Assembly: GCA_033852165.1 (NCBI GenBank)
Contig: JAWSUZ010000058.1
Location: 1-64,000, forward strand
Direction of reading: 5' to 3'
DNA: 64,000 bases
Source of the DNA: Agarilytica sp033852165
GTDB lineage: Bacteria; Pseudomonadota; Gammaproteobacteria; Pseudomonadales; Cellvibrionaceae
Made by a program: the position numbers and the translations under genes. Shown here in pieces: positions 18,417-26,683 of this stretch (the stretch's first letter is position 1; each line of letters starts with the position of its first letter). The notes below the pieces were generated by a model. That model searched no databases, was not told the origin of the DNA, and worked only from the letters and a program-made list of their open reading frames with translations.

Positions 18417-21400
18417 CTACTTTGACGTAACAGCGGCGTCTCTTAACCATTTATAGATGGTGCTTAATGATCTATCCATACTGTGGTCTTTCGCAATGGC
18501 TTCTCTCACTTTAGTGACATCGCCATTATGGTCTTTGTATAACTGCTCTAAAACACTGGGTTCAGGTTTTGTCTGTTTAACGGGCGGCACATAGTTGGGA
18601 TCAACTGGCTCGACATTACCACCCTTCGTCCATTTATGCGTAGGTTCATTAGAAACGCGCCATTTCCCCTCATCATTTTTATACGCTTTACCGCGAATGG
18701 GTTCAAACGGCACACCGGTTCCTGGTCGTTCCAATCGGCTCGGATGATTCGGTCCCATATCTCGCGTGTTATCCCAGGGCATTACATGGCCTTCGCCTTC
18801 TAGGCCTTTACGCAATGCTGATTCAATTCCGCTCGCGTCAGTTTGAGTGAGTTTTTTACGGCCTACTTTCATTTTGAGTGGGATGACCTCAAGGATCAAC
18901 TGCTTGCCCGTTTCAATTCCGGCTTTTTTGTATTTCCCAAAACGCTGGCCGACATTACCGTCTGAGCTTTTACCAACTTTTAGGATCGCGCCATCTGGCC
19001 CTTTCAGTACGTAAATACATTGCTGGCCTTTTTTGAGCCCCATTGCAGCTTTAATTGTTCCAAAATCATCACGCGAGAAAACCTTACTAGCACCCGTATC
19101 CAGTTTGTTCGACAAGATAAGCGCGTCCACATCCACTGCGCCCGCTTTTCCGCTCAGAGCAAAATTGTCTGAATTCTTTTTAATAATCGTGGGATCGTTT
19201 ATCGCATCACCCAAAATACTGTGTTTTTTACCCAAAGCCTGAAAATCAACGGCGATATCGCGTGCAAGGGTAATCACCTTATCTCCGGCTTCGTATACAC
19301 CCTCCCTCATTTTCCCTTCAATACGGCTTTCAATTTCTTGGATTTTTTGTTTCACACCCTGCAAGCCACCAACTAAGTCTAAATCCGCATCCGTAGCGTT
19401 TTGCTTATTGGCGACGACATTTTCAATATCATTAATTTTGGTTTTAACCGGTCCACAGGCACGGCTACAAATTCCGCATTCAACTTTTTTCTCGCTCGGC
19501 TTACTGACAAATGTTTCATGATCCGCGTCTCCCACTTTGACGCGAGTTTTCGTCATTTCAGTAACTTCAGCGTCGCTCATTTTATTAATGGGCTGTGTGG
19601 AATCTATATCAGGGTTTTGTTTTTGAGCCGCTGGTGCGCTATCGACATCATCGCCTAAACGTTTTTGACCGCTACCATCCGCATCGGAGTCTCCAGGCTT
19701 ACGCGTTGTCGGTGTGTCGGTATCGGCATCCCCAGGTTTGCGTGTGGTCGCTGGTGCATCGGTATCCGTATCTGTCGGTTTACGCGTGGATGAAGGCGAA
19801 TCAGTATCTGTGTCGGTTGGTTTCCGCGTGGTTGGTGTATCGACTTCCGCTGTAACTTTTGGTGTTGTCGTAGGTGTATCAACATCAGGTGTAGTTTTCG
19901 CAGTTGTGGTTGGTGTATCGACTTCGGGTGACGCTTTCGGTGTGGTCGTTGTTGGCGCATCGACATCCGTAGTCACTTTCGGCGTGGTCGTTGTTGGCAC
20001 ATCAACATCGGTCGTTACTTTCGGCGTAGTCGTTGGAGCTGACACATCTGGCGCCGCACTGGCTATGCGACTTTTATTGGCACCCAACGATGCGCCACGT
20101 GATGAACCCGCACCACCGGCAGCTCCAGTAGCAAAACGTTTCGCATCGAACTCACCACCTGCAGCGATATTGGCTAGCTCTACCACACTAGCAACACCCA
20201 GCCCGACGGCGGCATCCGTTCCCACGCCCAAACGCGTACCGGCTGCCGGTGCAGGAACTGCCCCATTAGCTTTCGGCGTTGGCGCACCGGCAACACCACC
20301 GCGTGCGGTTGAAGCGAAGGACATAAGGCCCGCGCTGAAGAATCCCTGCCAATTCATCTTCTGGCCAAAGGCCACGGCACCGAAGGCTTGCGTTGCGCCT
20401 TCAGCAATCATGTCTCCGGCTAGGTTGATGCTCACATTAATCGCGGCACGGGTTAGGGTGCTAGCACCGGCTTTAACTGCGCCTTGTAATGCGGCTTGGG
20501 CCAAGCCATTTGCACCGGCTCCGATGGCGCCACCTAATGCACCGCCAACCGCGCCCATAACAACGGCTTCAACTAAACCTTTGTCCCACTCTTCACCGGA
20601 GGCTAAATTGTTAATGACTTGAATAAGCCCCGCCGTGACAGCGCCGATAAGAGCACCAATTAAAATACCACCGAGAACGCCACCCGCACCCGCCGTCACG
20701 ATGGTTAAGGCGATAGATGCAATGATGACGAGAATAATCAGAACAATGGCGACGACGCCTTTCCAAGCCGCTTGTTCTTTTGACGCGGCCCGCCAGGCTT
20801 CCGATGCAATCTTGCCCTCTAAACCATCGGCTGCCACTTTAAGGTTTTTATTAAGCCCCGCTAATGAAGCCGTAATCGCCCCATCAACAGCGGTATAAAT
20901 TTTTTCCGTGGCACCTTCGAATTTGGTCGACACCAGCTTCATGCTGTCGGAGCCTTTAATCGCCGTGTCCTTCGCTTTGGCTACTTGCTTGTCGGCCTGA
21001 GCATTCATGGCATCGGTAGCGCCGCCCGTCAGCGACGACATCTGAGAAGCAAAATCGCCTTCAGATTTCGAGGCCATTGTGGCGTTGCCTATGGTCACTT
21101 CATGCAGGGCACCTTCGGCATTACTGCCCGCCGTGGACATCGACGTTTCTCCGGTACTCGCCCCTTCTTCCATTTTGTCGAGCAAGGTACCGACACCGCC
21201 GCCTAGCCCTTCTTCAGCCGAGGTCAAAACTTGACCCAATTCTTCTGGTGCTGGCCCTTCACCCTCTAATAATTTTTCACGAATATCACCGAGCATTTGC
21301 TCCAGTGATTCCATTGCCGAGTTAACGCCGTTGGCTAAACCGGCTGCAACCTGATGCGCTTGCTCTTCAATCGCGACTTGCTGAACATAACCAGCGTCGT

Positions 21401-24400
21401 TAACCGCCTGTTTCTGTTCGTGCTTTTGCTTATCGAGACTTTTTAAACTGCCTTTAAGCGCAGCGTCTACCGAGGTAATACTCATATCGCGGGTATGGTC
21501 TAAACCCGCGACCGTTCCGGCTTTTGCACTTTCTAAACCGGACACCAATTTTTCGAATGCAGTATCCAAAGCCTTCTGCGCTTCACCCGCACCGGAAATC
21601 ACCGCACAGCGATATTGGGTGCGATCTTTACGCAGTTCGAAGCCTTTCTTCTTCGACATTTCGATCATGCTGCTGGCTGTACCACTGGCCGTTTTACACG
21701 CCGCATCTTGCTGAGCTTTCGCGCGACGAACGGTTAAACAACCATCCCAAAACCCATCATCACCGTTATATTTGTACTTATTGCCAGACGCCGATCGGCA
21801 CCCGTCAAAGGCATCCACCCACGCCTGTCCAGTGGAAATTGCCAAACCCGCAGCTTTTGTTCCAGCCCCTTCATGCTCGGTACGACCCTTAGAAAAGCGT
21901 TTATTAATTTCGGCTAACGCTGCTGTTTCGCGTTTAGAAACGGCAGAAGAAGAAGACTCATACGATTTACCCAGGGTGGCAATCGCCGCATCGGTTTCTT
22001 TCACCGTTCGCGAAACGTTAGCCGTGTGCGAGGCATTAATCGCCCCACGAGCATCGGAAGCTTTACCCTGTGCTTTGGCTTTCGCTCGGTTAATCCGCGC
22101 AGAAATACTGCCTTTTTCGGACGACATCGACGCTGAAATGCCCGCCTTAACCGACTCGGCAATACTGCCAAAACGCGCAGGGACTTCTTCACTCACAAAC
22201 GCCACCGCGCCGTCTATTTGCGACGACGCACTCGACATAAAAGAACGAATTTGATCGAGAGAATTGGCACGCGCCGCTTCTTCAGCAGCACCACCTGTTT
22301 TCGGTGCAGAGAAGTCTAAGCCCTTCGATAACTTCGCCGCACGGTCAGGAATTCTTCTCGTTTTAGCCATTGCCGCATCAAAACCTGCCGCTGCCGCATC
22401 GCGAGAACTCTCGTTCTGACCAAAATCAGTTGTCGAATCACCGCCTTCCTTCGCCCCGCTTTCACCTCCACTTTCTCCACCAGCACCCTCAGCCGTCGCC
22501 CCAGCGCCTTCGACAACATCATCAGCGGAACTCACCTCCGAATCACTCGCTCCGGAAGCTGCAGCAGCAATATCTAAACCTTCTGCACCGCCTTCAACCT
22601 GCGTCGATAACACCGACTCAGTTTGGCCCTTTCCTCCACCCTGCGACTCGCCCGCACCAGGCGCGCCTTTCTTCACAGCCTCAAGCGCAGCGCACTCACA
22701 CGTATCATCCGACTCCACCCAATCGCCATAGGTAACCTTGCTCTTCTCCTCTACCTTAACGGGCGGAGCATCCGACTTCGGCTTATCCGTACCCTCTGGT
22801 GGATCAGACGAACCAGGGTCATAACAACGCCCCTTCTCGGGCTTACCGCCCGAATCAGCCGCAGCCCCTTCACCCTGACCACCACCTTCAGCAGACGCAT
22901 CCTTGGCGGGGTCAGATTCATTTTCATTACCCTTCGACTTTGCGCAATCCGCCGCCGGATCACTCGGCTCCTGATCCGCTACCGCCTCAGTTGACTCCGA
23001 AGCAGCGGCTTCCGCAGCATCACCGCCTGAAGCGCCGTCACCCTCTTTAGCTGCGCCAGCACCACCCGCACCACCGCCTTCCTCAAGCTCCTCAATTTCC
23101 AAACTCGCGACCTGATGCGAAGCTCCAGACGTAAACCGATGCTGAACCGCCGCACCCGATATCCCATCGCCATTTGCCGGAACAGCCTGACCCGCACCTA
23201 CTGAATCTGCAGACGCAGAAGTGACTGCTGCCGCTGAATTTGACGAACTCGGCACTGGCGCCACATCATCCAACAAAGACTCCGCCGACCGACCCGCAAC
23301 TACCGCATCCGCCACACTATCCGCATGACGCTCCCACTTATCACCTAGCGTCCCGACATTCCCCGGCAACTTCAAACCCGAACGTTGCTGCACCGTATGC
23401 GCCGCCTCGTGCGCCGCTAAATGCAAACCAGGGGCATTACGAAAACCAATTCGATCACCAGACGCATACGCCAACGCACCCATCTTCTTACTCGCACGCC
23501 CCGCCGAACCACCGACTTCCGTTCGAATATTCGAAACATCATGATGACCAAACGAAGACTGAATCGAATCGTAATGCGGCAAAGCCCCGTGCGCATTCTT
23601 AAGTCCCGCACTCGCATCACTTAACGTTGAATCTGTTTTACTTTGTTTTTTAGGGCCTTTGCTACCGCCCTTTCCGCTCTCATCTCCACTAGATTTTTCC
23701 TGAACTGGTTTTTTCTTACCACACGTAGAACACTTCTCTTGAATAACCGCATCGGGGTTTTCGGTTAAATCTTCATCTGTTGATGACTCTTCACCTAAAC
23801 CGTTCGTTGATGACTCTTGAATTAACTCTTCTTTTGACGAATCAGGCTCACCACCGTCCTCCATCTTCTGAATCGAACACGTCGGCTTTTTATTACTACC
23901 GCAACTCCACATTTGGACAGCATCATCTACACCCGAAACATCCTCATCCGATTCCGAAACAGCATCACCTACAGCTTCGCCAGAACCTTTCGTCTGAACA
24001 GGCTCATCATCGCCCTCCGCCTTCTTATTACACTCCGCACATTCAAACTGAACAGGTGAACTAACATCCTCCTTCTTCTGAAGCGAACACGTTGGTTTTT
24101 TATTGCTTCCACAACTCCACATTTGGACAGCATCACCAGAACCGACATCCAACTCATCACCAACCCCCGACTCCAAACCTTCACTAGAAGGTTGACCAAC
24201 AGATTCATGTTGAACCATAACCGCACCACTTTCCTCATCCTGAGCACCCTCTTGACCTTTTTTATCGCACTCCACACACGCAAACTGAACCGCGTCATCC
24301 TCACCGGCTCCCTCACCATCACCAACACCTTCAGAAATATTCTCTTTTTTCTGCATTAACTTCGCTTGGATAGCAGGGCTAACAGATGCTACTGGAGCAG

Positions 24401-24572
24401 AAGCGTAAAACGCGCCCATAGCAGCATTCGTCGACTGCATTCCATTTACGACAGGCGAGGAAAAACTTTCCGGAGTTTTAACAGCAGAATGGTTGGTGTT
24501 TTTGCCTGACGAAAAATCACTATTACCTTGTGTTTTTTTCGACGCGGGTGACATGGCCTTGGCAGTGTTCAC
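18417..24572 (-). CDS. eCIS-core (DUF4157) polymorphic toxin with GIY-YIG-like nuclease C-terminus
   Basis: 2051 residues, GTG start (an ATG six codons later is possible). Order: a disordered N-terminus with repeated CxxC motifs (CVEC near 99, CAEC, CSTC) and QMWSCGSNKKPTC units; the DUF4157 eCIS-core domain (about 340-430) with the zinc-type motif HEAAH near 387; a long Gly/Ala/Glu-rich stretch; a helical region; a glycine-zipper hydrophobic block (about 1269-1400; VAIVLIILVIIASIALTIV); a Thr-Pro-Lys/Asp repeat linker (about 1509-1627); a CGICSRACG motif near 1697; a C-terminal toxin with GIY-YIG-like residues (CIYVLKGPDGAILKVGKS, then VGQRF, IESALR, MPWDN; about 1847-1935); and a terminal helix-turn-helix (about 2017-2051). 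DUF4157 proteins are a hallmark of eCIS loci and several are cargo. A nuclease effector loaded in the particle is the likely role; the DUF4240-like gene downstream is a candidate immunity gene. Confidence 0.85.
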   Translation of the reverse strand: MNTAKAMSPASKKTQGNSDFSSGKNTNHSAVKTPESFSSPVVNGMQSTNAAMGAFYASAPVASVSPAIQAKLMQKKENISEGVGDGEGAGEDDAVQFACVECDKKGQEGAQDEESGAVMVQHESVGQPSSEGLESGVGDELDVGSGDAVQMWSCGSNKKPTCSLQKKEDVSSPVQFECAECNKKAEGDDEPVQTKGSGEAVGDAVSESDEDVSGVDDAVQMWSCGSNKKPTCSIQKMEDGGEPDSSKEELIQESSTNGLGEESSTDEDLTENPDAVIQEKCSTCGKKKPVQEKSSGDESGKGGSKGPKKQSKTDSTLSDASAGLKNAHGALPHYDSIQSSFGHHDVSNIRTEVGGSAGRASKKMGALAYASGDRIGFRNAPGLHLAAHEAAHTVQQRSGLKLPGNVGTLGDKWERHADSVADAVVAGRSAESLLDDVAPVPSSSNSAAAVTSASADSVGAGQAVPANGDGISGAAVQHRFTSGASHQVASLEIEELEEGGGAGGAGAAKEGDGASGGDAAEAAASESTEAVADQEPSDPAADCAKSKGNENESDPAKDASAEGGGQGEGAAADSGGKPEKGRCYDPGSSDPPEGTDKPKSDAPPVKVEEKSKVTYGDWVESDDTCECAALEAVKKGAPGAGESQGGGKGQTESVLSTQVEGGAEGLDIAAAASGASDSEVSSADDVVEGAGATAEGAGGESGGESGAKEGGDSTTDFGQNESSRDAAAAGFDAAMAKTRRIPDRAAKLSKGLDFSAPKTGGAAEEAARANSLDQIRSFMSSASSQIDGAVAFVSEEVPARFGSIAESVKAGISASMSSEKGSISARINRAKAKAQGKASDARGAINASHTANVSRTVKETDAAIATLGKSYESSSSAVSKRETAALAEINKRFSKGRTEHEGAGTKAAGLAISTGQAWVDAFDGCRSASGNKYKYNGDDGFWDGCLTVRRAKAQQDAACKTASGTASSMIEMSKKKGFELRKDRTQYRCAVISGAGEAQKALDTAFEKLVSGLESAKAGTVAGLDHTRDMSITSVDAALKGSLKSLDKQKHEQKQAVNDAGYVQQVAIEEQAHQVAAGLANGVNSAMESLEQMLGDIREKLLEGEGPAPEELGQVLTSAEEGLGGGVGTLLDKMEEGASTGETSMSTAGSNAEGALHEVTIGNATMASKSEGDFASQMSSLTGGATDAMNAQADKQVAKAKDTAIKGSDSMKLVSTKFEGATEKIYTAVDGAITASLAGLNKNLKVAADGLEGKIASEAWRAASKEQAAWKGVVAIVLIILVIIASIALTIVTAGAGGVLGGILIGALIGAVTAGLIQVINNLASGEEWDKGLVEAVVMGAVGGALGGAIGAGANGLAQAALQGAVKAGASTLTRAAINVSINLAGDMIAEGATQAFGAVAFGQKMNWQGFFSAGLMSFASTARGGVAGAPTPKANGAVPAPAAGTRLGVGTDAAVGLGVASVVELANIAAGGEFDAKRFATGAAGGAGSSRGASLGANKSRIASAAPDVSAPTTTPKVTTDVDVPTTTTPKVTTDVDAPTTTTPKASPEVDTPTTTAKTTPDVDTPTTTPKVTAEVDTPTTRKPTDTDTDSPSSTRKPTDTDTDAPATTRKPGDADTDTPTTRKPGDSDADGSGQKRLGDDVDSAPAAQKQNPDIDSTQPINKMSDAEVTEMTKTRVKVGDADHETFVSKPSEKKVECGICSRACGPVKTKINDIENVVANKQNATDADLDLVGGLQGVKQKIQEIESRIEGKMREGVYEAGDKVITLARDIAVDFQALGKKHSILGDAINDPTIIKKNSDNFALSGKAGAVDVDALILSNKLDTGASKVFSRDDFGTIKAAMGLKKGQQCIYVLKGPDGAILKVGKSSDGNVGQRFGKYKKAGIETGKQLILEVIPLKMKVGRKKLTQTDASGIESALRKGLEGEGHVMPWDNTRDMGPNHPSRLERPGTGVPFEPIRGKAYKNDEGKWRVSNEPTHKWTKGGNVEPVDPNYVPPVKQTKPEPSVLEQLYKDHNGDVTKVREAIAKDHSMDRSLSTIYKWLRDAAVTSK
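19690..20045 (-). repeat. in-gene tandem repeats coding for the Thr-Pro-Lys-Asp linker
   Basis: About ten imperfect DNA units of 30-45 bases encode TTTPKVTTDVD / TTRKPTDTDTD-type repeats between the hydrophobic block and the toxin end of the DUF4157 protein. Such arrays are prone to length change by slippage and would act as a spacer. Confidence 0.75.
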
Positions 24573-24715
24573 ATATAGATCTCAGATTATTGTGAATTAG
24601 GTTTGTTTTATTCAGTTACTTTTTTATGGTTTTTATTTTGTCTCGTATTCTCTTTTTTTAATGGCACCGTTATTGATCCGTAGTTTCGTATGAATTCCCA
24701 CGGGGACCATGGGAA

Positions 24716-24901
24716 CTAGATCGTCCTGTTTCACCTCGTTCCTCACGCTTCTGCGTGGGAATGCAGACCTCTACTTGACTTGCCACAGATGACCCAGGGA
24801 GCTAGATCGTCGTGTTTTACCTCGTTCCTCACGCTTCTGCGTGGGAATGCAGACCTCTACTTGACTTGCCACAGATGACCCAGGGAGCTAGATCGTCGTG
24901 T
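24716..24901. repeat. 86-bp tandem repeat, two units plus a partial third
   Basis: CTAGATCGTC recurs at 24716, 24802 and 24888, a strict 86-base period. Each unit holds CTCGTTCCTCACGCTTCTGC followed by GTGGGAATGCAGACC, a diverged form of the dispersed GTTCCCA..TGGGAA palindrome. It fills most of the 470-base spacer upstream of the DUF4157 gene; no gene is seen in that spacer. Confidence 0.9.
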
Positions 24902-25011
24902 TATTTTATTTTCCATGAAATCCACCACGAACTTCGAAAATGGATTTCGTCCACATTTGAAATTATTTTTCACCCTAAAATAAATAATTCGAGTAATTAG
25001 AGAATGAAAAC

Positions 25012-25043
25012 GGTGGAAGGCGCCTTCGGGTTTTCCACCCTAC
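25012..25043 (-). terminator. palindromic repeat, possible terminator after the HExxH gene
   Basis: Inverted repeat GGTGGAA/TTCCACC around a GC-rich centre lies just past the stop of the 328-residue gene and, on the minus strand, runs into GTTTTC. The pattern resembles a palindrome (GGTGGAA..TTCCACCCTAC) that I know as a dispersed repeat in gammaproteobacteria. Termination is plausible, not certain. Confidence 0.5.
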
Positions 25044-25045
25044 AT

Positions 25046-26032
25046 CTAAAAAACCGTCTCCGAATTTGTATTAGAAGAAGCATCAACATCACCCGAAGAT
25101 TCATTACTTACATCAACAGACGACTCCTCAATCTCTTCCGCACTCTCAACCGGAACTTCAGCCTCAACAGAAGAATCACCGGACACATCAGAAGGCTCCT
25201 CACAATCAATATCCACCGTAAAATTAAACGGGTCCAAAGCATCACTCGCCGCCTGAGCAGAAGAATGCCGAACCGCCTCCTGAGCTTCAAAACTATCCTC
25301 AATCGTCGAATCAAACGCACTACGACAAAGCGTCACATCAAAACGCGTGCGTACCACACCGCGATACTGATTAAACGCATCAACATGCTCCTGCTCATGC
25401 GGTGCCAAAACCGTATCAATCGCATTCTGAACAGCCACCCGCTGACAAGGCGTTAAATCCGGAAAGTCATTCACACTCGGTAACATCACAGTCGTCGACA
25501 TCCCATACGTCGCCACCAACATCCCCTCAGCACGAATACACGGATCAGAATCACTACACCCTCTACACCCCTCACCAGCAGACACCGAAACATTCTCCGT
25601 AAAATAACTACCGCCATCAAAATCACCCTGCGTCAAACCACTCAAACTAACGCTATTCGCCTCACCTTCACCGAACTTCGGACTGCCGCTCCCACTTACC
25701 TTCGGTAAAGCAGAAGGCACCTCCGACTTTTCTTTCGAATCAACGCTCGCACTATGCCCAAGGTCACCATCCATGCCAGCAGATGCTTTACTACTACCCT
25801 CCCCCTCTTCTAAATTTTTAGAACTACCACCACGTTCATCTTTCAAATTCGGCATAGCCAACGCTGGACCCAAATTATAAAAAGCCCCATTACCTTTCCC
25901 TGGGTTTTTGTCGGGTTTACTATCCGAATCATTCCTCCCTTTATTTTTCGAAATAACCGGCGCACGCAATTCATCATTAGCAGAACTAACGTTTTTAAGT
26001 CCTCTCTTCTTCCGATCCAATCGCTTACGCAC
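25046..26032 (-). CDS. eCIS-associated protein with HExxH motif
   Basis: 328 residues, GTG start with AGAGG eleven bases upstream. The N-terminal 150 residues are polar, Ser/Gly/Lys-rich and probably disordered. A compact region (about 155-270) carries cysteines (GCRGCSDSDPCIRAEG) and a zinc-protease-type motif in VLAPHEQEHVDAFNQYRG (HEQEH near residue 218), followed by LCRSAFDSTIEDSFEAQ. The last 60 residues are acidic Ser/Glu/Asp-rich. No signal peptide. It precedes the DUF4157 toxin in the same direction, so it may be cargo, a processing protease for cargo, or a loading factor. I do not recognise a named family. A third metal ligand downstream is not certain. Confidence 0.7.
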   Translation of the reverse strand: MRKRLDRKKRGLKNVSSANDELRAPVISKNKGRNDSDSKPDKNPGKGNGAFYNLGPALAMPNLKDERGGSSKNLEEGEGSSKASAGMDGDLGHSASVDSKEKSEVPSALPKVSGSGSPKFGEGEANSVSLSGLTQGDFDGGSYFTENVSVSAGEGCRGCSDSDPCIRAEGMLVATYGMSTTVMLPSVNDFPDLTPCQRVAVQNAIDTVLAPHEQEHVDAFNQYRGVVRTRFDVTLCRSAFDSTIEDSFEAQEAVRHSSAQAASDALDPFNFTVDIDCEEPSDVSGDSSVEAEVPVESAEEIEESSVDVSNESSGDVDASSNTNSETVF

Positions 26033-26215
26033 AAAAATTGAAACCTCTTATTCATAGAATAAAAATACCCCCCCCGACTCGAACGAAAGATAATTCGAGC
26101 CTTACATAAAGCAATGAACTTCCTATGCAAGATACAAATACTTAAGGGTCCGAATTCACATTACTAACCGGGCCATACAAGGGAATACTATTTAGCTTCG
26201 ATATAGTATTCAGGC

Positions 26216-26395
26216 AAGGATACTCTTCGGGTAAGACACACAGCACCCAAAGCGCTCGCCATGCTCGCGGGGCAGGCCCTAAATACATCCGTGTACACTC
26301 GGCTGCCGCGTCCTCGATCGTGTGCTCCTGCACGATCTACTACACCACATCCATCTGGTAAATGCGGCAGACGGTCTTACCCGAAGAGTATCTTT
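26216..26395. repeat. structured intergenic repeat, copy 2 (long form)
   Basis: 22-base inverted arms at 26216-26237 and 26374-26395 (GATACTCTTCGGGTAAGAC and its complement, 19 bases exact). The core, read on the minus strand, has the stem GATCGTG/CACGATC around CAGGAGCA. It has extra sequence compared with copy 1 and shares that with copy 8. Confidence 0.85.
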
Positions 26396-26475
26396 ACCTT
26401 CCGCCCTGGTAGTAACTTAACCAGTACGACCAAAATTTCTTTTTCATAGAATCCTCTAAGCTATCAGCCAATAGG

Positions 26476-26624
26476 GGAAGTGGAGGTTTTGTATGAGACC
26501 GTGCGCCGCATTTACCACATGGATGTGGTGTAGTAGATCGTGCAGGAGCACACGATCGAGGATGCGGCGGTCGAGCGTACACGGATGTATTAACAGCGAG
26601 TGTCATACAAAGCCTCCACTTTCC
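26476..26624. repeat. structured intergenic repeat, copy 3
   Basis: Inverted arms at 26476-26499 and 26600-26624 (GGAAGTGGAGG..GTATGAGAC type). Core stems: GCCGC/GCGGC, ACCACATGGATGTGGT and GATCGTG-CAGGAGCA-CGATC. It lies 80 bases from copy 2, in opposite orientation. Confidence 0.85.
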
Positions 26625-26683
26625 AGCGATCGATATCGAAGCCATCAAACCCTACAACCCCTTTTCGCCCCAAAAAATCCAAC

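Noticed and set aside
19714..20622. 302-residue plus-strand open frame opposite the toxin gene
   Set aside because: It is the antisense of the Thr-Pro repeat and glycine-rich parts of the minus-strand DUF4157 gene; its low-complexity Val/Ser/Thr sequence mirrors those codons.
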